Shown one piece after another: positions 1-7,953 of a DNA stretch of 64,000 nucleotides. This DNA is from Hymenobacter sp. BT18. Its GTDB lineage: Bacteria; Bacteroidota; Bacteroidia; Cytophagales; Hymenobacteraceae. Location of the stretch: positions 3,884,001 through 3,948,000 of the forward strand of contig NZ_CP050954.1 of the NCBI RefSeq assembly GCF_012273015.1, in the 5' to 3' direction. Under the pieces are notes generated by a model that searched no databases, was not told the origin of the DNA, and saw only the letters and a list, made by a program, of their open reading frames with translations. The position numbers and the translations under genes were made by a program. Position 1 is the first letter of the stretch, and each line of letters opens with the position of its first letter.

Positions 1-2
1 TC

Positions 3-749
3 GAATGGTACGACATGCTCACCAGTCATTTCCTCAGTGACCGTGACGAATTATTAGTGGTTTGCGACAAAAAACAAAACATTTACCAGCGTGAACTGCT
101 CTGGCTGGATAAGCGAGTTAACCGTGTAGGGCTAGAAAAATTTTCCGAGGAATACATTGATCTAAAATCTTCGCACCGTCTTCCCCCATCGGTTGCAGAA
201 ATCACCAACGAGTTCAGCGAAACCTTCAACCTAAACCAAGACCTTCGTGCCGTCAAGCTAACCGATAAGCCCAGGTTGCTTGATAATCAGCACATTATTT
301 GGCTTAATATCGAGGGGCAACGGTGGTTAGAATACATTCATTTTGCTTTTCTGCGTCTAAAGCGCGCCCAGTACCATCCTTCCGATACCGTCATCCTGCT
401 GCCTTCCCACGAAAAAGGTTTTGAGGCCGTAATGTTCTTTGAGAACCTGAAGGTGGGCGTGAATCACGTGTTCGAAAACGAAATGGAAAAAGGCTACCAT
501 CCCAACAAAAAGGCTTTTTGGCCTGGGGACGGTCGCCTTAAAATGTCTACCATTCACAGCTTTAAAGGGTGGGAGGCAAAGAATGTTGTACTGTTTATCG
601 ACCACACGTCCGAGCCCGAATCCCAGCTTAACGCTATTGTTTATACAGCTCTTACCCGCACTCGTGAAAACCTCATTGTGTTGAACAACCACCCGCGGTA
701 TATAGAGTTTGGGGAGCGGTTACCGAAGCATTGGGAGAAACAGCAGTAA
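3..749 (+). CDS. UvrD-like superfamily I helicase, C-terminal part (5' end outside window)
   Basis: The frame is open from the first bases of the window, and the residues before the first ATG (position 15) fit the family, so this is the 3' portion of a longer gene. Visible features are a VCDKKQNIYQRE segment, which matches the motif III region of UvrD/PcrA helicases (usually GDxxQxIY), and a C-terminal block with STIHSFKGWEAKNVVLF and YTALTRTRENLIVL, matching motifs V and VI with their TxTRxxxxL arginine finger. Such proteins unwind DNA 3'-5' using ATP; many small Bacteroidota versions carry an N-terminal NERD nuclease-related domain and sit in defence islands. Walker A lies outside the window, so activity cannot be judged. 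The gene converges on the DUF4407 operon, with the large palindrome between them. Confidence 0.85.
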   Translation, partial: EWYDMLTSHFLSDRDELLVVCDKKQNIYQRELLWLDKRVNRVGLEKFSEEYIDLKSSHRLPPSVAEITNEFSETFNLNQDLRAVKLTDKPRLLDNQHIIWLNIEGQRWLEYIHFAFLRLKRAQYHPSDTVILLPSHEKGFEAVMFFENLKVGVNHVFENEMEKGYHPNKKAFWPGDGRLKMSTIHSFKGWEAKNVVLFIDHTSEPESQLNAIVYTALTRTRENLIVLNNHPRYIEFGERLPKHWEKQQ

Positions 750-978
750 TAGTGTGGCCTTTGTCATGTGTACCTTGGAAGCCAAGCACTTTTTAGCTAA
801 TGATTGGAGCGGCATCACGGCACACGAATTACATCAACGTAGGCACCCTTTTACGTCATAGTAGTAAAGCAAACTCGGTATCTTAGAGCACATTAAGCAG
901 AGAGTTTTTCTTTAGGCGTGGCCAGTAATTTACTTTTTCGACTATAAAGGCCTCGCCACCACCCGCGACACCTCTTCT

Positions 979-1043
979 TTATTGCCAGTTAACGCCCTTG
1001 TTAGCACCGAATCGGTGCTAACAAGGGCGTTAACTGGCAATAA
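979..1043. repeat. 65-bp near-perfect palindrome between convergent genes
   Basis: Arms 979-1010 and 1012-1043 are exact reverse complements (32 bp each) around a single central A at 1011. The arms read inward as TTATTGCCAGTTAACGCCCT and onward to CACCGA. It lies in the 355-bp gap (750-1104) between two convergent genes. A bidirectional terminator is the conservative reading, but the arms are much longer than needed and no T-run flanks them. The rest of the gap shows no convincing gene. Confidence 0.9.
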
Positions 1044-1104
1044 TCTGCGCAATGGAAGCTTAATTAGTTTTCGTTAGGTATTAATATTAAGACTTACACG
1101 ATTT

Positions 1105-3063
1105 CTAAACCTCGAAATTGAGTACAGTGCCGTTGTCCTCAGATAATTGCAAATTTTTGTCGGTGAGATGAGTAATTTTAAATGAAGATAAATTATTCTC
1201 AATTTCGATATGCAAACGGCTTGAATCACCTTGTGGATGCTGCCACCTGCCTATTTGTCTAATATCGCTATCTTTTTGCTCTCGAATTAATGTGTTTAGT
1301 TGGGAGCCGCTGTTCTGAAAATAATATATTTCAGGAGATGTGCTATTCTTTAAATGCCATTTTCTTCCAAATATAGATGGCGAGATATCGCTAATGTTCA
1401 TTGGGTCAAGTGAGGAATTACTAACGTGTTCAGTTTTTGTTTGTGTAATATTTGGTACTCCAACATTGCTCTGTTCAGTATTTGCAGCGCTTTGAATATT
1501 TTTAGTGGACTCCTCGTCATTCAAAGCAGCGCTATATGCTTGTGGTGAACTTTGTATAGTATTAGTACTTGCATTGTTGTAATTTAATGAATTTGTGGGA
1601 TTGTTAATAACAGTGTTTTGAGTTGGTGCTACAGATAGATTAGATGTAAAGCTTATGTTGGCCAAGGTTTTTTGTTTGTCTTTTTCTGACTTATGCCAAT
1701 CATTTAGCATTTGCTTGGCCAAGCTGTTTTGAATAGCGGCAGTCTGTTCAAGTATCTTCTGCCCAAGTTCAATTTCCTTATCTTTTCTTATCTGCTCAAG
1801 CTGAGTTGCAATGTTTAATTCAGCTTGCTCTCTAACTAGCTCTCTGTCTTTTAAAATATTTAAATTAGTCTTTAATGCTAAAGCAAACATTTGCTCATGC
1901 GTGTAAAGCTGGTGGTCATATTCTCCAATAGGAGTTGCGAGTTTGACTATTGTGGGAAGAATTTCGATTACGAAAAACAATATTCTGATAAACCACAAAA
2001 AGAATAGCATTGACATGTTGTCCTTGTCATGAGCTGCATTTTCCATAGAAACAAACTGGCTGATAAAGCCGCGTTTGTTCAGTTGCTTGTCATAAACAGA
2101 GTTAATGGAGTCGTTGCGTGCTTGAATTTTTTCACGCTCTATTTCAGCTTTCTGGCTGGCTGTTAGAGCGTCGTTCTGATTTTTTGCAGCATCAGCTCGA
2201 AAATTGTCCGCTTTTTTCCGCGCCTCAGATCGTAATTGACCTGCCTTGTTGCGGGCAAGGTTAGCTGCGACGTTTATCTTGTTATATACGGCTTTAGCTT
2301 CTTGGTATTTCCTTGCAGCTGGACCTTTGCGCGAGAAGTAACCCTCAATCCATTTTCCTGTTGAAGCATCCGTATGAGGTTGTACGTATGTTTTAGCCCT
2401 AGCTCTATCTACCACTGTAGCTTGATTCTGGCCTTCTTTTTCTTTGTCTCTGGCAATAGATTCTTGCGTTTCCGCTTCGGCTATTAGTGCAGGTACTCCA
2501 GGCACCTGCGAATCTGCCATGCTTAGTTGTTGATTAGCAAGTTTTGCCCGCTCAGCCTCGGCTTTCTTCCTTGCTTCAGCATCATTAATACCAGAATTCT
2601 TCTCGACCGTACCGCCATATTTCAGTTTTGAATTCTGAATATCTTCTAATGCCTGCTTTTCAATCTCAGGTTCAAATATTTTTAATTCGAGAGGAATAGA
2701 AATCATAAAAGCTAGCAACCCTGCCAAAAGCATTCGGGTGACTAGGGGAATAAAGAAAGGCTGTTTGGTGACGGTCGGATTCTTTTTCAACGTAACAACC
2801 ATGCTGCGGTCGATACTGAAAACAAGCAACCCCCACACCAAACCAAAAATTACGCTTGCAACCCAATTGCCTTCATGTGTTGTAGGGTCAAGAGTGAAAG
2901 TCCAGGCTGCAAATCCTCCAGACAATGCAGCCAGTAGGCAAGTCATAAATATGGTGAATCCAATACTAGCTTGCCGGTTGTAGTCAGTTGGACATTCTTT
3001 TAGAAGCGAGATTTCAGCCCCAGAAAAGAGCCAACACAAATATTGGAGAGCAGAGTAATTCAT
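1105..3063 (-). CDS. DUF4407 membrane protein with long coiled-coil and C-terminal tail
   Basis: The N-terminus carries a DUF4407 signature: an LCWLFSGAE start, two membrane helices at about residues 30-55 and 65-90 (the second ending in FSIDRSMVV), and a third helix near 110-125. A long Ala/Lys/Glu-rich coiled-coil-like region (about 135-330) follows, then a fourth membrane segment near 350-370 (MLLFFLWFIRILFFVIE), a second charged helix and a low-complexity Asn/Thr/Ser region. The last about 90 residues look like a small globular domain. DUF4407 has no established biochemical role that I know of. It is the last gene of a five-gene leftward operon, 14 nt after the 176-aa membrane protein. 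An effector or transducer acting at the inner membrane is an inference from this context. AT content is higher than in the neighbouring genes. Confidence 0.8.
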   Translation of the reverse strand: MNYSALQYLCWLFSGAEISLLKECPTDYNRQASIGFTIFMTCLLAALSGGFAAWTFTLDPTTHEGNWVASVIFGLVWGLLVFSIDRSMVVTLKKNPTVTKQPFFIPLVTRMLLAGLLAFMISIPLELKIFEPEIEKQALEDIQNSKLKYGGTVEKNSGINDAEARKKAEAERAKLANQQLSMADSQVPGVPALIAEAETQESIARDKEKEGQNQATVVDRARAKTYVQPHTDASTGKWIEGYFSRKGPAARKYQEAKAVYNKINVAANLARNKAGQLRSEARKKADNFRADAAKNQNDALTASQKAEIEREKIQARNDSINSVYDKQLNKRGFISQFVSMENAAHDKDNMSMLFFLWFIRILFFVIEILPTIVKLATPIGEYDHQLYTHEQMFALALKTNLNILKDRELVREQAELNIATQLEQIRKDKEIELGQKILEQTAAIQNSLAKQMLNDWHKSEKDKQKTLANISFTSNLSVAPTQNTVINNPTNSLNYNNASTNTIQSSPQAYSAALNDEESTKNIQSAANTEQSNVGVPNITQTKTEHVSNSSLDPMNISDISPSIFGRKWHLKNSTSPEIYYFQNSGSQLNTLIREQKDSDIRQIGRWQHPQGDSSRLHIEIENNLSSFKITHLTDKNLQLSEDNGTVLNFEV

Positions 3064-3077
3064 CAGAATTTTTAATT

Positions 3078-3608
3078 TTAAGCTAAGAGTGTATCCAATT
3101 CACTGCGCGTAGCAATAGCCAAAGCGTAACTACCACGTCGTGCAGCAATTATTCCATAAAGCGGCACCAGGAGAAGCAAGGCAATGACGCAGCGTAGTGC
3201 CCAGTGAAGGATGCTGATAGAGCTGGAGCTAGCAATGGATTCAACCGCAACAGTATGAAACAAGGCACGCCCTAATGGCCATTCTATAAGACCAGATAGC
3301 AGTAACAAGATGAGTCCTGCTACGCTAGCTCTGCGACCAAAATGCAACCCGGTATTCACCCAACGTAAAGCCTTGCGAAAATACATTACAGCAATCAGTA
3401 GCGTTACAGGAAGTATTACCATTCCCCATCTCCCGATTATAAATCCACAAGCTACGGCTGCGGCAATTCCTGTTACAAGAGCGGCACCCAATACGCTAAG
3501 CCCTAGGCTAGCATAGCGGGCCCGGTCTGTGTAGGCATGAGCCAATAGAGTAGGTTCCGCACCAGCTAGCCATGCTAATGCCAAGGAAGGGGGAGGCAGG
3601 CTACGCAT
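3078..3608 (-). CDS. Small multi-pass membrane protein of the kinase/phosphatase operon
   Basis: A 176-residue protein with no family I recognise. Hydrophobic stretches near residues 35-55, 60-78, 95-112 and 135-155 predict about four membrane helices. The start ATG at 3606-3608 overlaps the end of the upstream kinase gene by 8 nt, a strong sign of translational coupling. The opening segment (LAWLAGAEPTLL, then a Tyr/Asp/Arg motif) resembles the first residues of the downstream DUF4407 protein (LCWLFSGAEISLL, then CPTDYNRQA). It may therefore be a short divergent DUF4407-like paralogue lacking the coiled coil. That relationship is my own reading by eye. Confidence 0.7.
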   Translation of the reverse strand: MRSLPPPSLALAWLAGAEPTLLAHAYTDRARYASLGLSVLGAALVTGIAAAVACGFIIGRWGMVILPVTLLIAVMYFRKALRWVNTGLHFGRRASVAGLILLLLSGLIEWPLGRALFHTVAVESIASSSSISILHWALRCVIALLLLVPLYGIIAARRGSYALAIATRSELDTLLA

Positions 3609-5760
3609 TTGCGTCTGACTTTTCTGACTGAGAAAGCATGCGGTTTACGGCAGCGCCGAGTGCTTTACGCAACCTCGCATATACATTACCCACCGGCCAA
3701 GTAGATGCTCCAACTGGAGCCGGTGGCAGTACTTGCTCCTCAAAAATTAGGCGCCGAGCTTGTGTTGGGTCATGAGTTTGCCAGTGACCCAGGATTGGTG
3801 GAGGAGAAAGGCTGATGCGTGGAATTTCAGGCAGAGTCATCCCCTCAAAACGCGGGAGCCCCTGCACCTGAATGCTCAGGGGAATGCTGCGCGTTTCAGA
3901 TACTGCGTTCCGCGCAACCAGTTCATAAATGGTAGAATGACCAGGGCTTACGTCACAATAGGTCTGACCAGTTACGTCTCGACCTTCTGGGTGTAAAATA
4001 AGCTGTTCAGCATGACTGACTTGCCAGCTAAGGCGCACGATTACCGACGCCATGGTTGATACTTTGTCGCTGGTAAACCGCTGAATTTTTACCAAAGGGA
4101 CCACTTCTACCGTTGCTTGCGCTGCCAGTCGAGTTCGTCCATCCAGCGCAATAATTTCCAGTTCATAAGTACTGGTACGAGTAGGGCGTATGTCAAAAGC
4201 CGTCTTACCCGTTACGTCACGCGTTGAGCCATCAATTCGTAGTAATAACTTCTGATAGTGCTGTACCGACCAGCGTAGCTCTGTAGGTTGTCCGGGCTTA
4301 ATCTTCGCGTGTGCTGGCCCAAAACCATTCAATACCGGTCTAGGATAAACCTGTACCTCACAACTACTCTGTGCCGCCACACCAAAGGCAGAGTCAGCCC
4401 TAATTATATAGCGAGTCGCGCTGTTGGGGTTGCAGTCTATGTACGACGCAGTCTGCGCCAGTAATTGCCCTGGGCTGTCACCAACATAAATAGTTGCAGC
4501 TCGGTCTACTACCCAACTTAATCTAACAGGTTCGCCGGCCAGTACAGTGGATGGCTCAGCAGTAAACCGCTTGATATCCGGCGGACGTTGATCTGTGCGA
4601 ACTGTAAACGACTGCGAGGTCTTATGTCCTGTAAAGCTCGTCGCCTCCAGGGTAAACATCGTGTCTCGAGTGACACGTACAGATACATCTTGCTTGCCCG
4701 TTACTTCCCCATAGGGGGAGAGCTTTAAGGAAATAGCATTGCTTACCTGCCACTGAATGCGTACCGGAGAGGCATCATTCACTACTTGTGGCGTCACTAT
4801 AAACGATGTAATAACAGGGGCAGCAGTCAGTAACTCATGCAGAGCCAGAAACCATTCCTCAGCCGAAGGCCTAAGATCTGGTTGATGTATTCCTGCTTCA
4901 AAGCATCGATTGAATAAATCAGCTACTACTGCAGGATAATCATGCAGCCCACGGTGTGGGTGCGGTACCACTGCAAAGGCCGCACGTTGCTGTCCATGCG
5001 GGTATAGGCCATGCTGGATAGCCCCTGTAACATCGGTTATAGCCTGGTTATGAAAGCTCCCTGCAAAAGGGTGCAGTCCTACTAGCAGCCGATAAAGGAT
5101 AACTGCCAGCGAAAAATTGTCCCAGCTTAGCTGCCGGATTTTTTCTTGACGTAGTGCTTCAGGAGGGGTGTATTCTGGAGTGCACAGCTTACCTGCATAA
5201 AGTAAATGCCCCCGCTCAGTGACCTGAACGGAGTCTAGGTCAATGATACTAACCAATCCCTGTTCGTTTACGAACACGTTTACCGGCTTCATATCTACAA
5301 GCACGTAGCACTTTTTGCGCTGCAGCGCGGCCACTGCGTGGCATAGGTTCCGGCAGATACTTAGTCGAAGTCGGCGGGCGTCAGCTGTACCATGCGCGAA
5401 ACGTTGCCATTGGAAACCAAGTGAGCTGTCAAGCTTGCCAAGACACAGGGTTTCTAGTTCGACACCTTCTGCCCTAGGCATCACCAAGCCTGCAAAGTCC
5501 CCATCATCATATAAGGCCGCTGTCGGCCATATCAAGTAGGGGTGCCCGCTAGCCACGTCCGCCGTTGCTGGCGGGTTTGCAATCAGAAAATTTATCTTCT
5601 CCTCTTGCTGCTTTGTTCGCTTTTCGGGCTTGTACAATTTGCCCACTCTAGGGCCTTTTCCCGCACCCTGCTGCACCGAATGCACCACTCCCTCGCCGCC
5701 TCGCCCAATAGGTTTAACGGACAGCCGTACGGCGTTGCCATTTTTGAGGGTAATATTCAT
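3601..5760 (-). CDS. Ser/Thr protein kinase with four tandem Ig-like repeats
   Basis: The N-terminal kinase-like domain (about residues 10-310) shows a glycine loop GRGGEGVV, a likely ATP-anchoring Lys near 41 (VGKLYK), the catalytic-loop VDMKPVNVFV with its Asp, and IDLDS at the metal-binding position instead of DFG. PEYTPPEAL resembles the APE segment. Substitution of HRD and DFG places it with the divergent kinases usually paired with PP2C and VWA proteins. From about residue 325 there are four repeats of roughly 85 residues, each with a pattern like PVRLSW, DVTG and ST-YEL, typical of Ig-like beta-sandwich modules. No membrane helix is seen, so it is probably cytoplasmic. The start lies 3 nt after the phosphatase stop. 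Confidence 0.88.
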   Translation of the reverse strand: MNITLKNGNAVRLSVKPIGRGGEGVVHSVQQGAGKGPRVGKLYKPEKRTKQQEEKINFLIANPPATADVASGHPYLIWPTAALYDDGDFAGLVMPRAEGVELETLCLGKLDSSLGFQWQRFAHGTADARRLRLSICRNLCHAVAALQRKKCYVLVDMKPVNVFVNEQGLVSIIDLDSVQVTERGHLLYAGKLCTPEYTPPEALRQEKIRQLSWDNFSLAVILYRLLVGLHPFAGSFHNQAITDVTGAIQHGLYPHGQQRAAFAVVPHPHRGLHDYPAVVADLFNRCFEAGIHQPDLRPSAEEWFLALHELLTAAPVITSFIVTPQVVNDASPVRIQWQVSNAISLKLSPYGEVTGKQDVSVRVTRDTMFTLEATSFTGHKTSQSFTVRTDQRPPDIKRFTAEPSTVLAGEPVRLSWVVDRAATIYVGDSPGQLLAQTASYIDCNPNSATRYIIRADSAFGVAAQSSCEVQVYPRPVLNGFGPAHAKIKPGQPTELRWSVQHYQKLLLRIDGSTRDVTGKTAFDIRPTRTSTYELEIIALDGRTRLAAQATVEVVPLVKIQRFTSDKVSTMASVIVRLSWQVSHAEQLILHPEGRDVTGQTYCDVSPGHSTIYELVARNAVSETRSIPLSIQVQGLPRFEGMTLPEIPRISLSPPPILGHWQTHDPTQARRLIFEEQVLPPAPVGASTWPVGNVYARLRKALGAAVNRMLSQSEKSDANA

Positions 5761-5763
5761 AAT

Positions 5764-6891
5764 TTATCGACGGTGCTTCTTCGACTTGGCTTTTTTTGCC
5801 GAACTCGAGTTGGACTTGCCACCGCGTTGCACCTTAATGTTTCTAACTAGTTGCTTTGGAGCAGTAAAGCCAATTGGGCTATCTGTCTCAAGAATCATCG
5901 GGTGTACCGGCTGAGGTTGTATAGACTCACTCGAGACAACAACTTCCTTTACAGGCTCTGGTGCTTCCTGATCTATTCGTTCTTCTACTTCCGCTGGAGC
6001 TGGCGCAGTGCCAACCGTTCCAACCAGATCTAGATTGACTGCCAGAATAATAGTCTTGTCGTCTGGTTCATCAGCTAGCCGCTGTGTCCCACTCTTGAGT
6101 AATTGCTCCCAGAGCTGATTAATCTCAGCCGCGGTTTTCCCTTGTTTATGAAGGCCAATGAGGGCTTTTACATTGGGGTCGAAGAAAGGCGGGTAAGGTT
6201 CATTTAGTGCTTCGTAGCGGTTGGCCTGCTCATCAAAGCGAGAAAGTGCAAATGTGGCCATTTCACAGCCATCCGAAAGCAACGCAAAAGCTCGGAAGGT
6301 GCCGTTAAATACATTGGCTCCCACAAATTGCTCTACCCGATCAGCCCCCCAGATGTTAGAAGTAAGGAAGACGGTCGCATTTACTTCTTCCCCACGGTAG
6401 GGCGTCATAATTGCTTGCCAGCTCCCATCCGGTCGTTGAGCTGCAGCCCGACCATCCCCAACATTCGTTACGAGGAGTCCCTGGGGGCCAAAAACAACAA
6501 CGATGATTGTGGCGCTTAGTGAATGAAAATCTAAGCTTTGTGATTCGGCATAGTAGCGCAAATCATCAACTACTTTCTTTAGTGTATCCTGGGCCATGCT
6601 AGCCCAGGCGGTTGCGTTAGGTAATTGCTTGCCATCCGCCCAACCCTGCTGCCGGATCAGGTCACAAAACAACTGACTCGCCTTCACGGCGATTCTAGCT
6701 GAGCCCCGATCTGAGTTGGCACATGAACCCGCACCATCCGACACTACTGCCACGCCCCACGCTGGATTTTCCGGCAGCAGTTGCAGCGCGTTAGCATCCT
6801 GACAGGGCAGGCCATGCTTGATGTGACCCTGTCCTATAACAGAGCCTTTCGCTACTAACCAAGGGCTAGTAGTTTCAGCCAAATTTGTCAT
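5764..6891 (-). CDS. PP2C-family protein phosphatase
   Basis: A 375-residue protein with a PP2C_2-type domain over about residues 10-265. GQGHIKHGLPCQD and VSDGAGS carry metal-binding aspartates, VVVFGPQGLLVTNVGDGRA matches the motif containing the G-D pair, and DDKTIILAV near residue 260 supplies the last Asp. It would remove phosphate from Ser/Thr residues and presumably opposes the kinase encoded next. The last about 100 residues are Glu/Pro/Val-rich with a very basic end (SSAKKAKSKKHRR), probably disordered. The start codon immediately follows the VWA stop codon (6892-6894), so the three genes are effectively fused at transcript level. Confidence 0.9.
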   Translation of the reverse strand: MTNLAETTSPWLVAKGSVIGQGHIKHGLPCQDANALQLLPENPAWGVAVVSDGAGSCANSDRGSARIAVKASQLFCDLIRQQGWADGKQLPNATAWASMAQDTLKKVVDDLRYYAESQSLDFHSLSATIIVVVFGPQGLLVTNVGDGRAAAQRPDGSWQAIMTPYRGEEVNATVFLTSNIWGADRVEQFVGANVFNGTFRAFALLSDGCEMATFALSRFDEQANRYEALNEPYPPFFDPNVKALIGLHKQGKTAAEINQLWEQLLKSGTQRLADEPDDKTIILAVNLDLVGTVGTAPAPAEVEERIDQEAPEPVKEVVVSSESIQPQPVHPMILETDSPIGFTAPKQLVRNIKVQRGGKSNSSSAKKAKSKKHRR

Positions 6892-7581
6892 CTAAACCGG
6901 CGTCTGCGAGAATGAGCCTCCCGACCATGCGTCTACCGGCGCGAACTGCACCTGCTGGCCGGTACCGGAACGTGATACTTCGCTAAGGCTGTTGCTTAGC
7001 CACTGAAAGAATGCACCAAAGTTCAGGCCATCTAACTTAAGGGGGTGAGATGGAGCACTGATCTTGTTGAGCACGGCCCCGTTGGCACCTTCAGTACCTA
7101 CCGCGAAGAGAGTGAATTTTTTGCGGTTAAGGCCATCCTGTATTTCAGCGGCAAGGCCGTTGACATCCTGACCTGGATCAGGTCCTCCATCCGTCATCAA
7201 AACGATGAACGGACGATAGTATGGTAGCCCTTGTGCTTTATAATACTGTTTACGCTCGTCAGTCTTAGCAATAGCAGCTCGCATACCGTCTACTAGCTTA
7301 GTAGAGCCTTTGACAGACAAGCGTGGCATCTGCATTTCGCCAATGAGTGAGGGTTCCTGCACACAGGTAACTGTGCTATCAAAGGTGATGACACAGACTT
7401 CAACTCGATTTTTAGCTACTCCGTCTCTTTGTAGTTCTGCAGCAAAATCTTGTAAAGCCTTGTTCAGTGCGGTAATGGGTGCGCCCCCCATGGAGCCCGA
7501 TGTGTCAAGACATAGTACACACAAGCATTTCTGCTCATAGTTAGAAGGTGTGTCACCACCGAAAGTAATGGGTTCGTTCAT
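6892..7581 (-). CDS. VWA-domain protein, TerY-like
   Basis: A 229-residue protein that is almost wholly a von Willebrand factor A domain. The MIDAS motif is intact: CLDTSGSM (DxSxS) near residue 26, a Thr in KGSTKLVDGM and the Asp of LMTDGGPDPG. It lacks a signal peptide or membrane helix. It heads a leftward operon whose next genes encode a PP2C phosphatase and a protein kinase, the arrangement known as the TerY phosphorylation triad in tellurite-type stress and phage-defence neighbourhoods. The likely role is a metal-dependent scaffold or sensor controlled by phosphorylation. The 372-bp AT-rich gap upstream (7582-7953) must hold the divergent promoters of this operon and of hsdR, but I see no clean -33/-7 pair in it. 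Confidence 0.88.
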   Translation of the reverse strand: MNEPITFGGDTPSNYEQKCLCVLCLDTSGSMGGAPITALNKALQDFAAELQRDGVAKNRVEVCVITFDSTVTCVQEPSLIGEMQMPRLSVKGSTKLVDGMRAAIAKTDERKQYYKAQGLPYYRPFIVLMTDGGPDPGQDVNGLAAEIQDGLNRKKFTLFAVGTEGANGAVLNKISAPSHPLKLDGLNFGAFFQWLSNSLSEVSRSGTGQQVQFAPVDAWSGGSFSQTPV

Positions 7582-7953
7582 AGTTGAGTGTTTATGAAAA
7601 TAGAAGTCTCAAGCAATATATTCAATTATTGGAAGTAGATATACTTATTTATGATCAATCAGTATGAGCACAATAGTGAAGCTGTTCGTTGATACTCATT
7701 AACAAGCCGAATTTTGAGGTGCGAACTAACGTAGACGGCTTTTGCTTGATAGTGTAATACCAGTTTCTTTTATAGTATGTAATTCCTTTTGTGATCTGTA
7801 TCAGTTGCCCAGAATAGTATGAATGTTATAAAAATTATATCAATTTTTGTACAAATTAAAGATTAAGCTCTTGCTTATAAAGTGCAGAAGAATGCTCCTT
7901 GCCGTATAGAAACTATCTTATACATTAGGTGCTCGTTTCTATTCAAAAGTATC

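Noticed and set aside
979..1043. Insertion sequence end
   Set aside because: No transposase gene and no flanking target duplication; only the palindrome itself is supported.
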